Assembly: GCF_001592875.1 (NCBI RefSeq)
Contig: NZ_LSOF01000009.1
Span: 1 to 64,000, forward strand
Direction of reading: 5' to 3'
Source of the DNA: Pseudomonas sp. BMS12
GTDB taxonomy: Bacteria > Pseudomonadota > Gammaproteobacteria > Pseudomonadales > Pseudomonadaceae
DNA: 64,000 nt
Positions 26,820 to 35,869 of the stretch are shown in pieces. The notes under the pieces were generated by a model that had not been told where the DNA came from, made no database searches, and saw nothing but the letters and a program-made list of their open reading frames with translations. The translations under genes were made by a program, and so were the position numbers. Numbering within the stretch: the first letter of the stretch is position 1; every line of letters starts with the position of its first letter.

Positions 26820-27717
26820 CGAAGTAACAGAATCCAAAATCACACTCGACATCGGCCTCGGGGATCGGCTCGGTACCCACGTAGCCGAAGTCCACCTTGC
26901 CGAAAGTAGGCTCGAAGTTGCCGATGAAACTGATCACTGCGTTGATCACCGCGTTGTCCATCATGGTACCGATGGCAAAGTCGTCTGCCCGCTCCTTAAA
27001 ATGGTGCTCGCCCTGAGCATTCCAGCCGTCGGCGAGAATGGCGCCGTTGGCGGTCATGGTCAGGCCATCGGGGAGATATGCTGGCCCGAGAAAACCTTTG
27101 CTGGCGTTGGCTTCCAGGCCAGTATTGGCGAGGTTGACCTGCATGCTGACCGAGGGTTTGAAGTAGTTGTCGACAGGATGGTCGACCTTCAGGAAGCCTT
27201 CGTCGCCAACAATATTGAGCATGTCCAACGGCTTTCTGATCATCAACTCCATGCCGTCGTTGTAGACGCCTAGCACCTTATAGGCGAAAGACGGTGTTCC
27301 CTGTGGATTGAGACTGCCACTGTCGGCACCACCGCTACCGAGCATCTGAGCACCGTTGCTCCAGCGCCACAGGGCGTGCTGGCTGCCAGCCGCTATACCA
27401 GACACATCAGCACTGGAAAGGACTTCAGGTGCCGCGGCGAACGTCAACAAGCGCTTTTCACCACTGGCGCTGATTGCTGCGTCACTGCGCACGGCCACGT
27501 CGTAGCCAGGCTCGGTGGTCTCACTGGGCTGATCGCCATTGTCGTACCAGACCGTACGTTCCCAGGTGACATAGCGGGCCAGCTGCTGAGTCTGGAAGCT
27601 CATGTCGAGCAGTTTGGCCAGGGTTGGCACCACCAGGAACAGGATCAGCAGCACGCCGGCGGTCATCACCACGAACTCGGTCATGGCCTGGCCTTCGCAT
27701 CTTGGCTTAGGGAACAT
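26812..27717 (-). CDS. TadE/TadF-like pseudopilin
   Basis: A 301-residue protein from the start at 27717. The N-terminus (CEGQAMTEFVVMTAGVLLIL) carries the G-Q-A-M-T-E-F processing site and one hydrophobic helix. The rest is periplasmic. The C-terminus has C-D-F-G-F-C, a likely disulfide. It is larger than usual TadE/F (~150-200). Eleven bases overlap the end of the tadG-like gene. Confidence 0.75.
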   Translation of the reverse strand: MFPKPRCEGQAMTEFVVMTAGVLLILFLVVPTLAKLLDMSFQTQQLARYVTWERTVWYDNGDQPSETTEPGYDVAVRSDAAISASGEKRLLTFAAAPEVLSSADVSGIAAGSQHALWRWSNGAQMLGSGGADSGSLNPQGTPSFAYKVLGVYNDGMELMIRKPLDMLNIVGDEGFLKVDHPVDNYFKPSVSMQVNLANTGLEANASKGFLGPAYLPDGLTMTANGAILADGWNAQGEHHFKERADDFAIGTMMDNAVINAVISFIGNFEPTFGKVDFGYVGTEPIPEADVECDFGFCYFDE

Positions 27718-29806
27718 AATTGCCGAGCTCATTGAGTACGGCATCCTTGGCCGTGCCGGTGACCTGGTCGAACACCTCGTCGACCACCTCTTCTGCGTAC
27801 TGTTTTACCGGCGGCTTGACGTTCTTCAGCAACTGCTCCTTGGCCGGTTCGGTGAGCGACTCCAACGCCGTGTCGATCACCCACTCGGCCACGCCCATGA
27901 TGCCGCTGGACAGATTCAGCTCCTCCATCAGGTCAAAGGGATTGATCTCGCCGGTGGCAATCATCATGGTGATGGCGCTGGGCTCACGCAGGCGCGCATC
28001 CCAGAACGGGCTGAACTGGCTGGCCACCTCGGGCTTGTCGGCGCGCGGGCTGGCGAAATAGGTTTCCGCCGAGGACACCGTCATCAGCGCATCAGTCTCC
28101 TGCCACATCACCGTGGCGTATGCACTGCTCAGCGTGCCGTCGACCGGCCCCTGGGTATCCAACTGGAAGCGGTGCAGATTATTGCCGGAGGAGCCATTCA
28201 GGTTGAGCCCATCCGGGCTGTCGGTAGTCGGCACGTCCTTCAATTTTTTGGCCACGGCGATACTGAACTCGTGGCTGGTACCAGACTCGGCGAAGGAGTC
28301 GTTGAGGGCGAAGAAGGATGGCGGGCCGGCGTAGTTGGTCTTCACATCGGCCGGAATGGTGCCGTAGATATTGCGCACCTGCCCCCAGAACCAGGTCACG
28401 GCATGCACCATGTGGAAGGTATCGTTGTACATGCCTGGCGCCATACCCATCGAGTCCATGCCAGGAAAGCCCCACTGAGGCGCAGTGCGCATCGCATCGG
28501 CATCCTCCGCCACCAGTTGCTCGGTGGCACCACTGATAGGCATACCGAAGCCCAGCGGAATATTGCCGTCGATAATGGTGAAACACTTGGTACCCACCAC
28601 TGGGAACCACAGGCACAACTCGATGACGATATCCACATCCAGCTTGAAGCCCAGCGAGGTGTAGTCGATGGAGGTCCAGCCATAGCGCTCTATGCCATCG
28701 CCGGTAGAACTGGTACGCAGCGGGTTGTAGCGATAGGCGGTGCCGCCATCGTTGAACGAACCCATTTCCAGGGTCAGGCTGAAGCTGATGCGAATCGGCC
28801 CCAACGGCAGGGTGATTTCCGGCGTACTCAGTGGCGGCGGCCCCAGATTGAAGTGCCGTTTGGCCAGCCAGTCGTTGCGGTTGTCGTTGATGATGGCAGC
28901 GAAGCGCTTATAGGCCTCCTTGGCATCGTCGTTGGGTGGCGGATCGCTGGCACCGGCCTTCTTCTTGTAGCGCTCGGGGTTGGTGTCCACCAGCATGGTC
29001 TCGGGGCCGTTGAGGCCACCGAGAAAGGAGCCCACAACTTCATCAGTGGTCGAAGGTTCCTCGTCAGCAGCACCTACTCCTCCGGCCGCCCCGCCGCCAC
29101 TGCTGCTCATGGCGCTGCTGGCTTGGCTGTAGAGATTCTCGTAGCTGAAGGTGTCGCCGAAATAAGTCAGCGCCGCATTCTGGGTCAGGAAGTAATAGCC
29201 GAGTAGCGGGATGTAAAGATCGTCATTGGGGTCGGCATCAGTGGGATTCTGATGCGCCTCGACCACATCGATCATGCTTTCGATCTGCGCCTCCACCGTG
29301 GCCATGGCGAAGGCTTTCTGGAACATGGACAGCGCCATGTTGAAATAGGAAACGGTGGTCGGATAGAAACCGATCAGCGGGTTGGATACCGCGTCGATGC
29401 CATAACCGATGGCGATGTAAGGGATGTAAACCGCCTTGAGCAGGTCGGCCAGGTTGGGCCGAGGTGAAGGCGGAACTACCGGAATCTGGTAGGCAGGAAA
29501 GGAGTCCAGCCAACTGGGGATTGTCTTGTAGCGCTTGGCCCATGAACGCATCGCCACCATCTGCCCCACGGACAGCTCGTTGGCCACCATGGCGCGGTTG
29601 GTATAGGCGATGAAGTTCTGGTTGCGGGCGAACAGCTTGGCTTCGGTATACACCGCCGCATCGGCCGCGTTCTCCAGTTGCACGCGGTCGCGGGTGAGGA
29701 TGCCGTGGTTGTACACCAGCAACATCGCCACCACGGCCACACCTAAAAAGAGCAGGCCAAAGACGATAGCCTGCCCTTTCTGAGCGGCATGATTGATAAG
29801 CCGCAC
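27707..29806 (-). CDS. tadG: TadG-like Flp pilus assembly protein
   Basis: A 699-residue protein. The N-terminus (KGQAIVFGLLFLGVAVVAML, then RDRVQLENAADAAVYTEA) matches the Tad/TadG N-terminal domain: one membrane helix followed by the conserved Q-L-x-N-A-A-D-A-A segment. The large periplasmic body has Ser/Gly-rich insertions and no von Willebrand MIDAS motif that I can see, although many TadG proteins carry one. It follows flp after 24 bases. TadG is a minor pseudopilin that completes the pilus. Confidence 0.8.
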   Translation of the reverse strand: MRLINHAAQKGQAIVFGLLFLGVAVVAMLLVYNHGILTRDRVQLENAADAAVYTEAKLFARNQNFIAYTNRAMVANELSVGQMVAMRSWAKRYKTIPSWLDSFPAYQIPVVPPSPRPNLADLLKAVYIPYIAIGYGIDAVSNPLIGFYPTTVSYFNMALSMFQKAFAMATVEAQIESMIDVVEAHQNPTDADPNDDLYIPLLGYYFLTQNAALTYFGDTFSYENLYSQASSAMSSSGGGAAGGVGAADEEPSTTDEVVGSFLGGLNGPETMLVDTNPERYKKKAGASDPPPNDDAKEAYKRFAAIINDNRNDWLAKRHFNLGPPPLSTPEITLPLGPIRISFSLTLEMGSFNDGGTAYRYNPLRTSSTGDGIERYGWTSIDYTSLGFKLDVDIVIELCLWFPVVGTKCFTIIDGNIPLGFGMPISGATEQLVAEDADAMRTAPQWGFPGMDSMGMAPGMYNDTFHMVHAVTWFWGQVRNIYGTIPADVKTNYAGPPSFFALNDSFAESGTSHEFSIAVAKKLKDVPTTDSPDGLNLNGSSGNNLHRFQLDTQGPVDGTLSSAYATVMWQETDALMTVSSAETYFASPRADKPEVASQFSPFWDARLREPSAITMMIATGEINPFDLMEELNLSSGIMGVAEWVIDTALESLTEPAKEQLLKNVKPPVKQYAEEVVDEVFDQVTGTAKDAVLNELGNYVP

Positions 29807-29830
29807 CTTAGTAGGTACTTAGCTAATGGT

Positions 29831-30085
29831 TTACTTCTCAGACTGCTGGAAATTACCGAGGTCGTAGTCTTTAGACGCCTCGGTCCCGGCTTCGGTACCG
29901 GCTGCAGCACCCTGATTGGTAGCAGTCTGACCACCCAGCTCGGCCGCCATATCACCCACCTGGCCACGCACAGTGTCGCCGAACAGGTTGTAGACGACGA
30001 TGGCGGCAATGGCGATCAGCGCCACGATGATGATGTACTCGGTCATGCCCTGGCCCAGCTGACGAGCGCGCGCTTTGATGTTCAT
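29831..30085 (-). CDS. flp: Flp-type major pilin
   Basis: An 84-residue pre-pilin. The processing site L-G-Q-G-M-T-E-Y is followed by a hydrophobic helix (IIIVALIAIAAIVVYNLFG), then a short Ala/Gly/Thr-rich, acidic tail (residues 48-84). This is the structural subunit of the Flp pilus. It is the first gene of the operon and has AGGAGT as ribosome site. It lacks the second Tyr of the canonical Flp motif and ends in NFQQSEK. Confidence 0.92.
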   Translation of the reverse strand: MNIKARARQLGQGMTEYIIIVALIAIAAIVVYNLFGDTVRGQVGDMAAELGGQTATNQGAAAGTEAGTEASKDYDLGNFQQSEK

Positions 30086-30145
30086 GTTGCAAGGTACTCC
30101 TGATTTTTATTGGTAGTGGCAGATCTATGGCAGATGGCCAATACA

Positions 30146-30160
30146 CTACCAAAGTCGTAG
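30146..30160. promoter_or_regulatory. candidate LuxR-type response-regulator site upstream of flp
   Basis: CTAC-N7-GTAG lies about 60 bases before the flp ATG. Fourteen bases (ACCAAAGTCGTAGG) are identical to the site upstream of DUF485-actP. PprB, the known Tad activator in P. aeruginosa, is a LuxR-type regulator, and so is CrbR, which controls acetate genes. Which protein binds here is unknown. Confidence 0.4.
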
Positions 30161-30257
30161 GAATTAGTCGCAACAAACTTCGCAAAAAACATTGACATTG
30201 ACCGAATGGCCAGATTTAGCCATCAAGCACCGGCAAGCCGAGCTAAACAGCCGCGAT

Positions 30258-30788
30258 TCAACCCAGCAATGACTGCAATAAAACCCTGCCCTGCGGCCAA
30301 TCACCCAGCTTGCTATCGCCATTGATATGCCCGCACACCCCGAGGTTGTGCCAGCGACTTCCCCACCGCGCGGCGACGGCCTGGGTGTATGCCAGGCTCG
30401 CGTAAGGGTCATCGCAGCTGGCCACTACCAGGCTGGAGAAAGGTAGTGACTGCTCCGGCAGTGGTGCGAAACCCTGCAGGTTCAGCTCGGCGGCCGGCCC
30501 CTGCGGATCGGGCGGTGCCACCAGCAGTGCCGCGCGCACGCGCTGTTGGGTCTGCGCCGCCCAGTGCGCCACCAGGTTGCAACCGAGGCTGTGGGCAACC
30601 AGCACGCAACCCGCTCCGGCCTCAGTCACCGCGGCCTCCAGATTCGCCACCCACTCGGCGCACACCGGGTTCAGCCAATCGCGCTGCCGTACCCGAACAA
30701 AACTGGCGTCCTGGCTTTGCCAGCGGCTTTGCCAGTGCCCGGGACCCGAGTCGCCGTAACCGGGGATGATCAGAAAGGTCGTTTGCAT
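30258..30788 (-). CDS. RBBP9/YdeN-type alpha/beta hydrolase
   Basis: A 176-residue serine hydrolase. The start TTFLIIPGYGDSGPGHWQSRW, nucleophile S67 in A-H-S-L-G, the Asp in ASCDDPYAS and a late His (GVCGHINGDSKLGDW) are the RBBP9 family pattern. It is a small cytosolic hydrolase with unknown substrate. It lies upstream of the flp promoter in the same direction, separated by ~170 bases. Confidence 0.88.
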   Translation of the reverse strand: MQTTFLIIPGYGDSGPGHWQSRWQSQDASFVRVRQRDWLNPVCAEWVANLEAAVTEAGAGCVLVAHSLGCNLVAHWAAQTQQRVRAALLVAPPDPQGPAAELNLQGFAPLPEQSLPFSSLVVASCDDPYASLAYTQAVAARWGSRWHNLGVCGHINGDSKLGDWPQGRVLLQSLLG

Positions 30789-30822
30789 CGTGCTGCCTCG
30801 TCATGTGCGCCCGGCTAAGCGC

Positions 30823-31278
30823 TCAGCGAGGTGCGCTCTCCAGAAGACTTTTCAGGTGGTCCACGCCCAGTTGCGCGCGCCGCTGCAGGGTCGGCCGTAC
30901 CAGCGGCAGCAAAAGCACGCGAACCAGACGGGCATTGTTGCGACTGTACATGGCCCACTGCACATGGGTCTCGACCCCGAGCCCCTCCAGCAGTATTTCC
31001 ATGCGTGGTAGCAGTGGTGGGAAATTGCCCTCGGTGACGAAACGCCGCCCGACTTCGACCTCCTTCACTTCGATCTCGATCTGCTGTTTTCCGCGCAGCG
31101 GAATGCTGACGGTTTCCCGATAACGCTTGCCGAGCGTAGCCACTGGCAAGGTATCGACCGAGACGATATCGATCACGCCGGGAAACCATTCGGCAAAGCG
31201 CTGCATATCGCTGATCAAGGCGAAAACCTGGTCAACTGAGCAACGGATGGTGGTGCTGGCTTCTGCAAGCAGTTGCAT
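30823..31278 (-). CDS. SRPBCC (polyketide cyclase/dehydrase-like) protein
   Basis: A 151-residue START-fold protein from the start at 31278. The STTIRCSVDQVFALISDMQRFAEWFP opening and the later GKRYRETVSIPLRGKQQIEIEV strand pattern are typical of SRPBCC domains with a hydrophobic ligand cavity. Ligand unknown. GAGGGA serves as ribosome site. It may be cotranscribed with the downstream RBBP9-type hydrolase (34-base gap). Confidence 0.8.
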   Translation of the reverse strand: MQLLAEASTTIRCSVDQVFALISDMQRFAEWFPGVIDIVSVDTLPVATLGKRYRETVSIPLRGKQQIEIEVKEVEVGRRFVTEGNFPPLLPRMEILLEGLGVETHVQWAMYSRNNARLVRVLLLPLVRPTLQRRAQLGVDHLKSLLESAPR

Positions 31279-31487
31279 GACGGGTCCCTCCGAATGCTGG
31301 CACGGCTGCGCAGCATAACCGCTGCAATCACCGCCGCCATGAAATCCATGCATCGACAAGTATTACCGGGCGATTCAGTGGGAGCGGTTGGGCAGCACTG
31401 CCGCTTTAGCCGAAAAAGGCGCCATGCCAAGGCCCCCATTCGCGGCTAGAACCGCACCCACGCAGAAGTCGTCATTGGTTCAGCCAT

Positions 31488-31513
31488 AAAAAAGGGCAGC
31501 CACTGGGCTGCCC
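31488..31513 (-). terminator. terminator of DUF485-actP
   Basis: On the minus strand GGGCAGCC-x4-GGCTGCCC is followed by six T residues, 25 bases after the actP stop. Confidence 0.85.
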
Positions 31514-31537
31514 AAATCACACGGAGCTATTACACCA

Positions 31538-33196
31538 TCAGTGCGCGACGGCACCGCTGGCGCCGAGGCCGGTCTGCGAGCGGACGAACTGCGGGAAGAA
31601 GCGCTCGCGCTCCTCGCTGCCGACGCTGGACTTGTCGGTGACGGAGAAGAACCAGATCCCGGCAAACGCCACCAGCATGGAGAACAGCGCCGGATATTCG
31701 TAGGGGTAGACCGGCGTGGCGTTGCCGAGAATCGTGACCCACACGGTCGGGCCGAGCACGGTGAGCGCTACGGCGGTCACCAGCCCCAGCCAACCGCCGA
31801 TCATCGCGCCACGGGTGGTCAGCTTCTTCCAGTACATGCTGAGGAACAGCACCGGGAAGTTGCAGCTGGCGGCGATGGAGAAGGCCAGACCGACCATGAA
31901 GGCGATGTTCTGCTTCTCGAACAGAATACCCAGGCCGATAGCCAGCACGCCGAGCGCCACGGTGGTGATCTTCGACACGCGCAGCTCATCTTTCTCGTTG
32001 GCCTTGCCCTTCTTGATCACGCTGGCATACAGGTCGTGGGACACCGCCGAAGCACCGGCCAGGGTCAGGCCGGCAACCACCGCGAGGATGGTGGCGAAGG
32101 CCACGGCCGAGATGAAACCGAGGAACAGGCTACCGCCCACCGCATTGGCCAGGTGTACCGCAGCCATGTTGTTGCCGCCCAGCAGCGCGCCGGTGGCGTC
32201 CTTGAAGGCCGGGTTGGTGCTGACCAGCAGGATGGCGCCGAAGCCGATGATGAAGGTCAGGATGTAGAAGTAGCCGATGAAACCGGTGGCGTAGAACACG
32301 CTCTTGCGCGCTTCCTTGGCATCGGACACGGTGAAGAAGCGCATCAGGATATGCGGCAGGCCGGCGGTACCGAACATCAATGCCAGACCCAGGGAAATCG
32401 CCGAGATCGGGTCTTTCACCAGGCCGCCGGGGCTCATGATGGCCTCACCTTTCGGGTGCACCTTGATCGCCTCGGAGAACAGCTGGCCGAAGTCGAAGTT
32501 GACGTGTTTCATCACCATCAGCGCCATGAACGAAGCGCCGGACAGCAGCAGCACGGCCTTGATGATCTGCACCCAGGTGGTCGCCAGCATGCCGCCGAAC
32601 AGCACGTAGCAGACCATCAGGATGCCGACCATCACCACGGCGACGTGGTAGTTGAGGCCGAACAGTAGCTCGATCAGCTTGCCAGCACCAACCATCTGCG
32701 CGATCAGGTAGAAAGCCACCACCACCAGCGAGCCGCTGGCGGACAGGGTGCGAATCTGCGTCTGGCCGAGACGGTAGGAGGCGACGTCGGCGAAGGTGTA
32801 CTTGCCCAGATTGCGCAGGCGCTCGGCAATCAGGAACAGGATCACCGGCCAGCCGACCAGGAAGCCGATGGAGTAGATCAGGCCGTCGTAGCCCGAGGCG
32901 AACACCAGCGCGGAAATCCCCAGGAAAGACGCCGCCGACATGTAGTCGCCGGCAATCGCCAGACCGTTCTGGAAGCCGGTGATGCTACCGCCGGCAGTGT
33001 AGAAGTCGGAGGTCGACTTGCTGCGCTTGGACGCCCAGTAGGTAATGGCCATGGTGAAGCCGACGAAGGCCACGAACATGATGATGGCCGACAGGTTCAG
33101 CGGCTGGCGCTGCACCTCGCCCTCGATGGCTCCGGCGGCCCACAGCGCGGGCGTCACGGCCAGCAGGCCGCAGGCGCCGAGAATACGGGAGATCAT
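31538..33196 (-). CDS. actP: ActP, cation/acetate symporter
   Basis: A 552-residue sodium:solute symporter with ~13-14 membrane helices. [22 protein letters not shown] and the [22 protein letters not shown] region are characteristic of ActP (YjcG), which takes up acetate and other short carboxylates. The start overlaps the DUF485 stop by four bases, the normal yjcH-actP arrangement. The acs gene is not adjacent. Confidence 0.95.
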   Translation of the reverse strand: MISRILGACGLLAVTPALWAAGAIEGEVQRQPLNLSAIIMFVAFVGFTMAITYWASKRSKSTSDFYTAGGSITGFQNGLAIAGDYMSAASFLGISALVFASGYDGLIYSIGFLVGWPVILFLIAERLRNLGKYTFADVASYRLGQTQIRTLSASGSLVVVAFYLIAQMVGAGKLIELLFGLNYHVAVVMVGILMVCYVLFGGMLATTWVQIIKAVLLLSGASFMALMVMKHVNFDFGQLFSEAIKVHPKGEAIMSPGGLVKDPISAISLGLALMFGTAGLPHILMRFFTVSDAKEARKSVFYATGFIGYFYILTFIIGFGAILLVSTNPAFKDATGALLGGNNMAAVHLANAVGGSLFLGFISAVAFATILAVVAGLTLAGASAVSHDLYASVIKKGKANEKDELRVSKITTVALGVLAIGLGILFEKQNIAFMVGLAFSIAASCNFPVLFLSMYWKKLTTRGAMIGGWLGLVTAVALTVLGPTVWVTILGNATPVYPYEYPALFSMLVAFAGIWFFSVTDKSSVGSEERERFFPQFVRSQTGLGASGAVAH

Positions 33197-33504
33197 TGTT
33201 GCACCTCGTCGAGTACGGCCTGGTTGAGGCGGTCGAATTCGCCATTGGCACGCTTGACGTAGATACCGGTCAGCACGAAAGCCGAAAGGATCAGGCCGAC
33301 GCCCAGGGGAATGCCCCAGGTGGTGGAAGAGCCGGCGCTGAGCGGTGTGCCGAGCAGCTGCGGCTCGAAGGCGATCAGCAGGATGAAGGCCAGGTACAGG
33401 CCCAGCATGATGGCAGAGAGTGACCAGGCGAAACGGTCGCGTTTGGCGACCAGCTCCTGGAAGCGCGGATTCTCTTCAATCCGCTTGTAGACGCTGTCGT
33501 TCAT
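33193..33504 (-). CDS. yjcH: DUF485 (YjcH) membrane protein
   Basis: A 103-residue protein with two membrane helices, the usual partner of Act[20 protein letters not shown] and the [18 protein letters not shown] tail are family signatures. Start at 33504 with a GGAGG site. Its role is thought to be auxiliary to acetate uptake. Confidence 0.93.
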   Translation of the reverse strand: MNDSVYKRIEENPRFQELVAKRDRFAWSLSAIMLGLYLAFILLIAFEPQLLGTPLSAGSSTTWGIPLGVGLILSAFVLTGIYVKRANGEFDRLNQAVLDEVQQ

Positions 33505-33570
33505 TGTTGTTGTCCTCCTCAGCAGGGTTGCCGGTGCGGCCACTCTAAAGCGCTGAAAAGCCCGAGACAG

Positions 33571-33584
33571 ACGACCTTAGTCGA
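33571..33584. promoter_or_regulatory. palindromic operator 1 upstream of DUF485-actP
   Basis: CGAC-CTTA-GTCG is a perfect inverted repeat about 70 bases before the start codon. It matches the second site 29 bases upstream. CrbS/CrbR (MxtR/ErdR) control of acetate genes in Pseudomonas makes it a likely CrbR site. Confidence 0.55.
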
Positions 33585-33599
33585 ATCGGCGGGGGCTTC

Positions 33600-33613
33600 A
33601 CGACCAAAGTCGT
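33600..33613. promoter_or_regulatory. palindromic operator 2 upstream of DUF485-actP
   Basis: ACGAC-CAAA-GTCGT is a perfect 5-bp inverted repeat. Its centre is 29 bases from operator 1, about three helical turns, as expected for two dimers on one DNA face. Confidence 0.55.
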
Positions 33614-33639
33614 AGGGGTCTAGGCGGCCACGCCGGCAT

Positions 33640-34118
33640 CTGCTAAGACCAACTGCACTAAGGACTTCCCGAACCCTATCGAGGAGGCCAAGCCCCCGGC
33701 CGGGTTCATGGTGCGATGTCTGAATCTGAATAGGCAGATCAGTGCGATCTGCCGACACCTGCTGATGCTCCGGCGAATCCTAAGATGAGCTGCAAAAGCA
33801 CGACGACCTCGCCCGGTATCATCCCAGGGCAGAGGGCATGCATGTTTTCACATATGGGGCTGGGCCCGGATCGTTTCACGAGCATCCCGAGGCGAATTTT
33901 TCATCGGAGAACCGGCGCCTGGATACTGCGTCAGGCCTGCCAGGGCATGAGCCTGCTGACCTGCAGACATGGGTAAGCGTTATTGCGCACGATGGTGACC
34001 AACCGGATATCGGCCAGATCTCCGCATCGTGCTCTTCTGGGTCACCACGCACGCCAGGAGCGCTGGAGGGTGCCGAAAGCTCGAGGCAGAGATCGTTGCG
34101 CACGCCGCCAGGCAATCT
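33640..34118. other. ~480 bases with no supported gene
   Basis: Between the actP control region and the HD-GYP gene. Several short frames exist on both strands but none has a ribosome site with conserved-looking sequence. Base composition drops slightly. No hairpin terminator or tRNA is seen. It could hold a small RNA or a decayed gene. Confidence 0.5.
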
Positions 34119-35360
34119 CTATAGGTGTCCCGGAACGATCAGGCCACGCTGTCGATAACTGTCGATGGCGATGCCAAAGGCACTGCTGGAGAACACTTCC
34201 TTGACCCGGTAGGGCTTGCCGCACGAGTCGCGAGGCGACTCCTGCAGGTCGACCACCCGCTCCTTGCAGGGAGCCTTAAGCTCGTTGAGCACGACAAGCA
34301 CCCGCGGCTTCAGTTTGCTGCCAGGTGGACAGCCGATGATGATGCCCACCTCGCCATTGCTGAACTCGACGATTTCGCCTGGCGGGTAGATGCCGATCAG
34401 CTGGACGAAGGCCTTTACGATTTCCGCATCGAAATGGCTACCGCGTGCATCGAACAGGATACGCAGCGACTCCAGTGTCGACTTGCCCTTGCTGTACACA
34501 CGATCACTGTTGATCGCATCGTAGCTGTCGACCACGGCGACAATCTTGGCGAAGTAGGGAATCTTGCTGGCATCCAGGCCACGCGGATAGCCCCGACCAT
34601 CCAGCCGCTCATGGTGGGAATAAGCCACATCGACCGTCGCGGCCGTCACCTGCTGATTGCTCATCAACAGCTTGCGCCCTTCCGCCGCATGACTCTGCAT
34701 GATCTGCAGTTCTTCCTCTGTCAGTGCGCCTGGTTTGTTGAGAATCTCGTCGGGGACCTTGATCTTGCCGACATCGTGGAGCATGCCGCAGACGCCAATC
34801 TGCTCGAGCTGCAAGGGCAGCAGCCCCAGCTCGCGGCCCAGTGCAATCGACAGGATGGCCACGCGCAGCGAATGTTCGGAGGTGTACTCGTCCTTGTTCT
34901 TAATCCTGGCCAGCCAGAGCATCGCCGCCGGGTTGCGCAGAATGCTCTCGACGCAGCCTTTGACCACTTCCTTCACGGCGGCCACATCCAGCTCCTGCCC
35001 CAGCTTGATCGCCTGCAGGATGCGCAGCGATTGATCCCGCGCCGCCTGATAGGCCGGCACGGCCTGCTCGATCTCGGCACTGAAGGCAACCTTGCCGATC
35101 ACTGGCTGCAATTCGGGCTCTATCGCCGCCTGATTCTCACGAGCCTGCTGGCGGACACCAATGGAACGCCGCGCATCTACCCAGACGAACTGGCAAACCT
35201 CCTGCAGCAGGCGGATCTCCTGCTGCTGGCGAATACGGAAGCCTTGGAAAAGGAAGGCGGTTTCAGTCCATGGGCGATCCAGCTCGACCACATACATCCC
35301 GATAGCCAGCTCGTCGACCGCAATCTTGAGCCGCGTACCGTCGTTGTTATGCATATCCAA
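34119..35360 (-). CDS. HD-GYP c-di-GMP phosphodiesterase with DUF3391 domain
   Basis: A 413-residue cytosolic protein. Residues ~5-140 form the DUF3391 domain (KIAVDELAIGMYVVELDRPW). The HD-GYP domain follows (EHSLRVAILSIALGRELGL; C-G-M-L-H-D-V-G-K; H-H-E-R-L-D-G-R-G-Y-P), so metal-binding HD and GYP residues are intact. It should cleave c-di-GMP to pGpG or GMP. Start could be the ATG at 35360 or at 35354. It is monocistronic and not linked to the Tad operon by position. Confidence 0.9.
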   Translation of the reverse strand: MDMHNNDGTRLKIAVDELAIGMYVVELDRPWTETAFLFQGFRIRQQQEIRLLQEVCQFVWVDARRSIGVRQQARENQAAIEPELQPVIGKVAFSAEIEQAVPAYQAARDQSLRILQAIKLGQELDVAAVKEVVKGCVESILRNPAAMLWLARIKNKDEYTSEHSLRVAILSIALGRELGLLPLQLEQIGVCGMLHDVGKIKVPDEILNKPGALTEEELQIMQSHAAEGRKLLMSNQQVTAATVDVAYSHHERLDGRGYPRGLDASKIPYFAKIVAVVDSYDAINSDRVYSKGKSTLESLRILFDARGSHFDAEIVKAFVQLIGIYPPGEIVEFSNGEVGIIIGCPPGSKLKPRVLVVLNELKAPCKERVVDLQESPRDSCGKPYRVKEVFSSSAFGIAIDSYRQRGLIVPGHL

Positions 35361-35577
35361 CTACCAGAAAACATGAGGGCGCCAAGCACGCCCAGCCAAA
35401 TACCCGACCCTCTCAGGTTAGCCGCATGCGCAAGAGAGTAGTTCCAATCGCAGAACCATTATTGCCTCCCCCTCATGCTTAAAAGCTATTCCGACCATGA
35501 AGAGCCTGTATTTCCCTGCATCAACAGCAGCGCATAGTCTTGCACTGAACAGTAACAATTCTCATTAGAGACCAATC

Positions 35578-35799
35578 ATGTTCAAGACTGTCACCTTCAC
35601 CCTCATGCATTTCTGTATCGCCTTCAGCGTGACCTACGCGCTGACCGGCAGCCTCGCTGCAGGCGGCCTGGTCGCGGCCATCGAGCCGTTGTGCAATTCG
35701 GTGGGTTTCTACTTCCACGAAAAGATCTGGCAGCGCTTGGAAAAACCGGGCAAGCCCCGCGAAATCCCCAAGCACGCCTGGTTGCACCACCACGCCTGA
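35578..35799 (+). CDS. DUF2061 small membrane protein
   Basis: A 73-residue protein with two hydrophobic segments. FTLMHFCIAFSVTYALTGSL and AAIEPLCNSVGFYFHEKIWQRL are the DUF2061 signature. Function unknown. A short AT-richer intergenic region precedes it. Confidence 0.85.
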   Translation: MFKTVTFTLMHFCIAFSVTYALTGSLAAGGLVAAIEPLCNSVGFYFHEKIWQRLEKPGKPREIPKHAWLHHHA

Positions 35800-35833
35800 T
35801 GCGCATGGCTGTCCGCCGGCTCGGGGCATCCGC

Positions 35834-35855
35834 TAAGATGCGCGGCCTTGCCACC
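35834..35855 (+). promoter_or_regulatory. probable -10 region upstream of the GH17 gene
   Basis: TAAGAT followed directly by GCGCGGCC resembles the -10 plus initiator before yjdM and rapA. Confidence 0.35.
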
Positions 35856-35869
35856 TCGCAGCCGCAGCC

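Noticed and set aside
33838..34158. 106-residue plus-strand frame in the actP/HD-GYP gap
   Set aside because: It runs into the HD-GYP gene on the other strand and has no ribosome site or domain.
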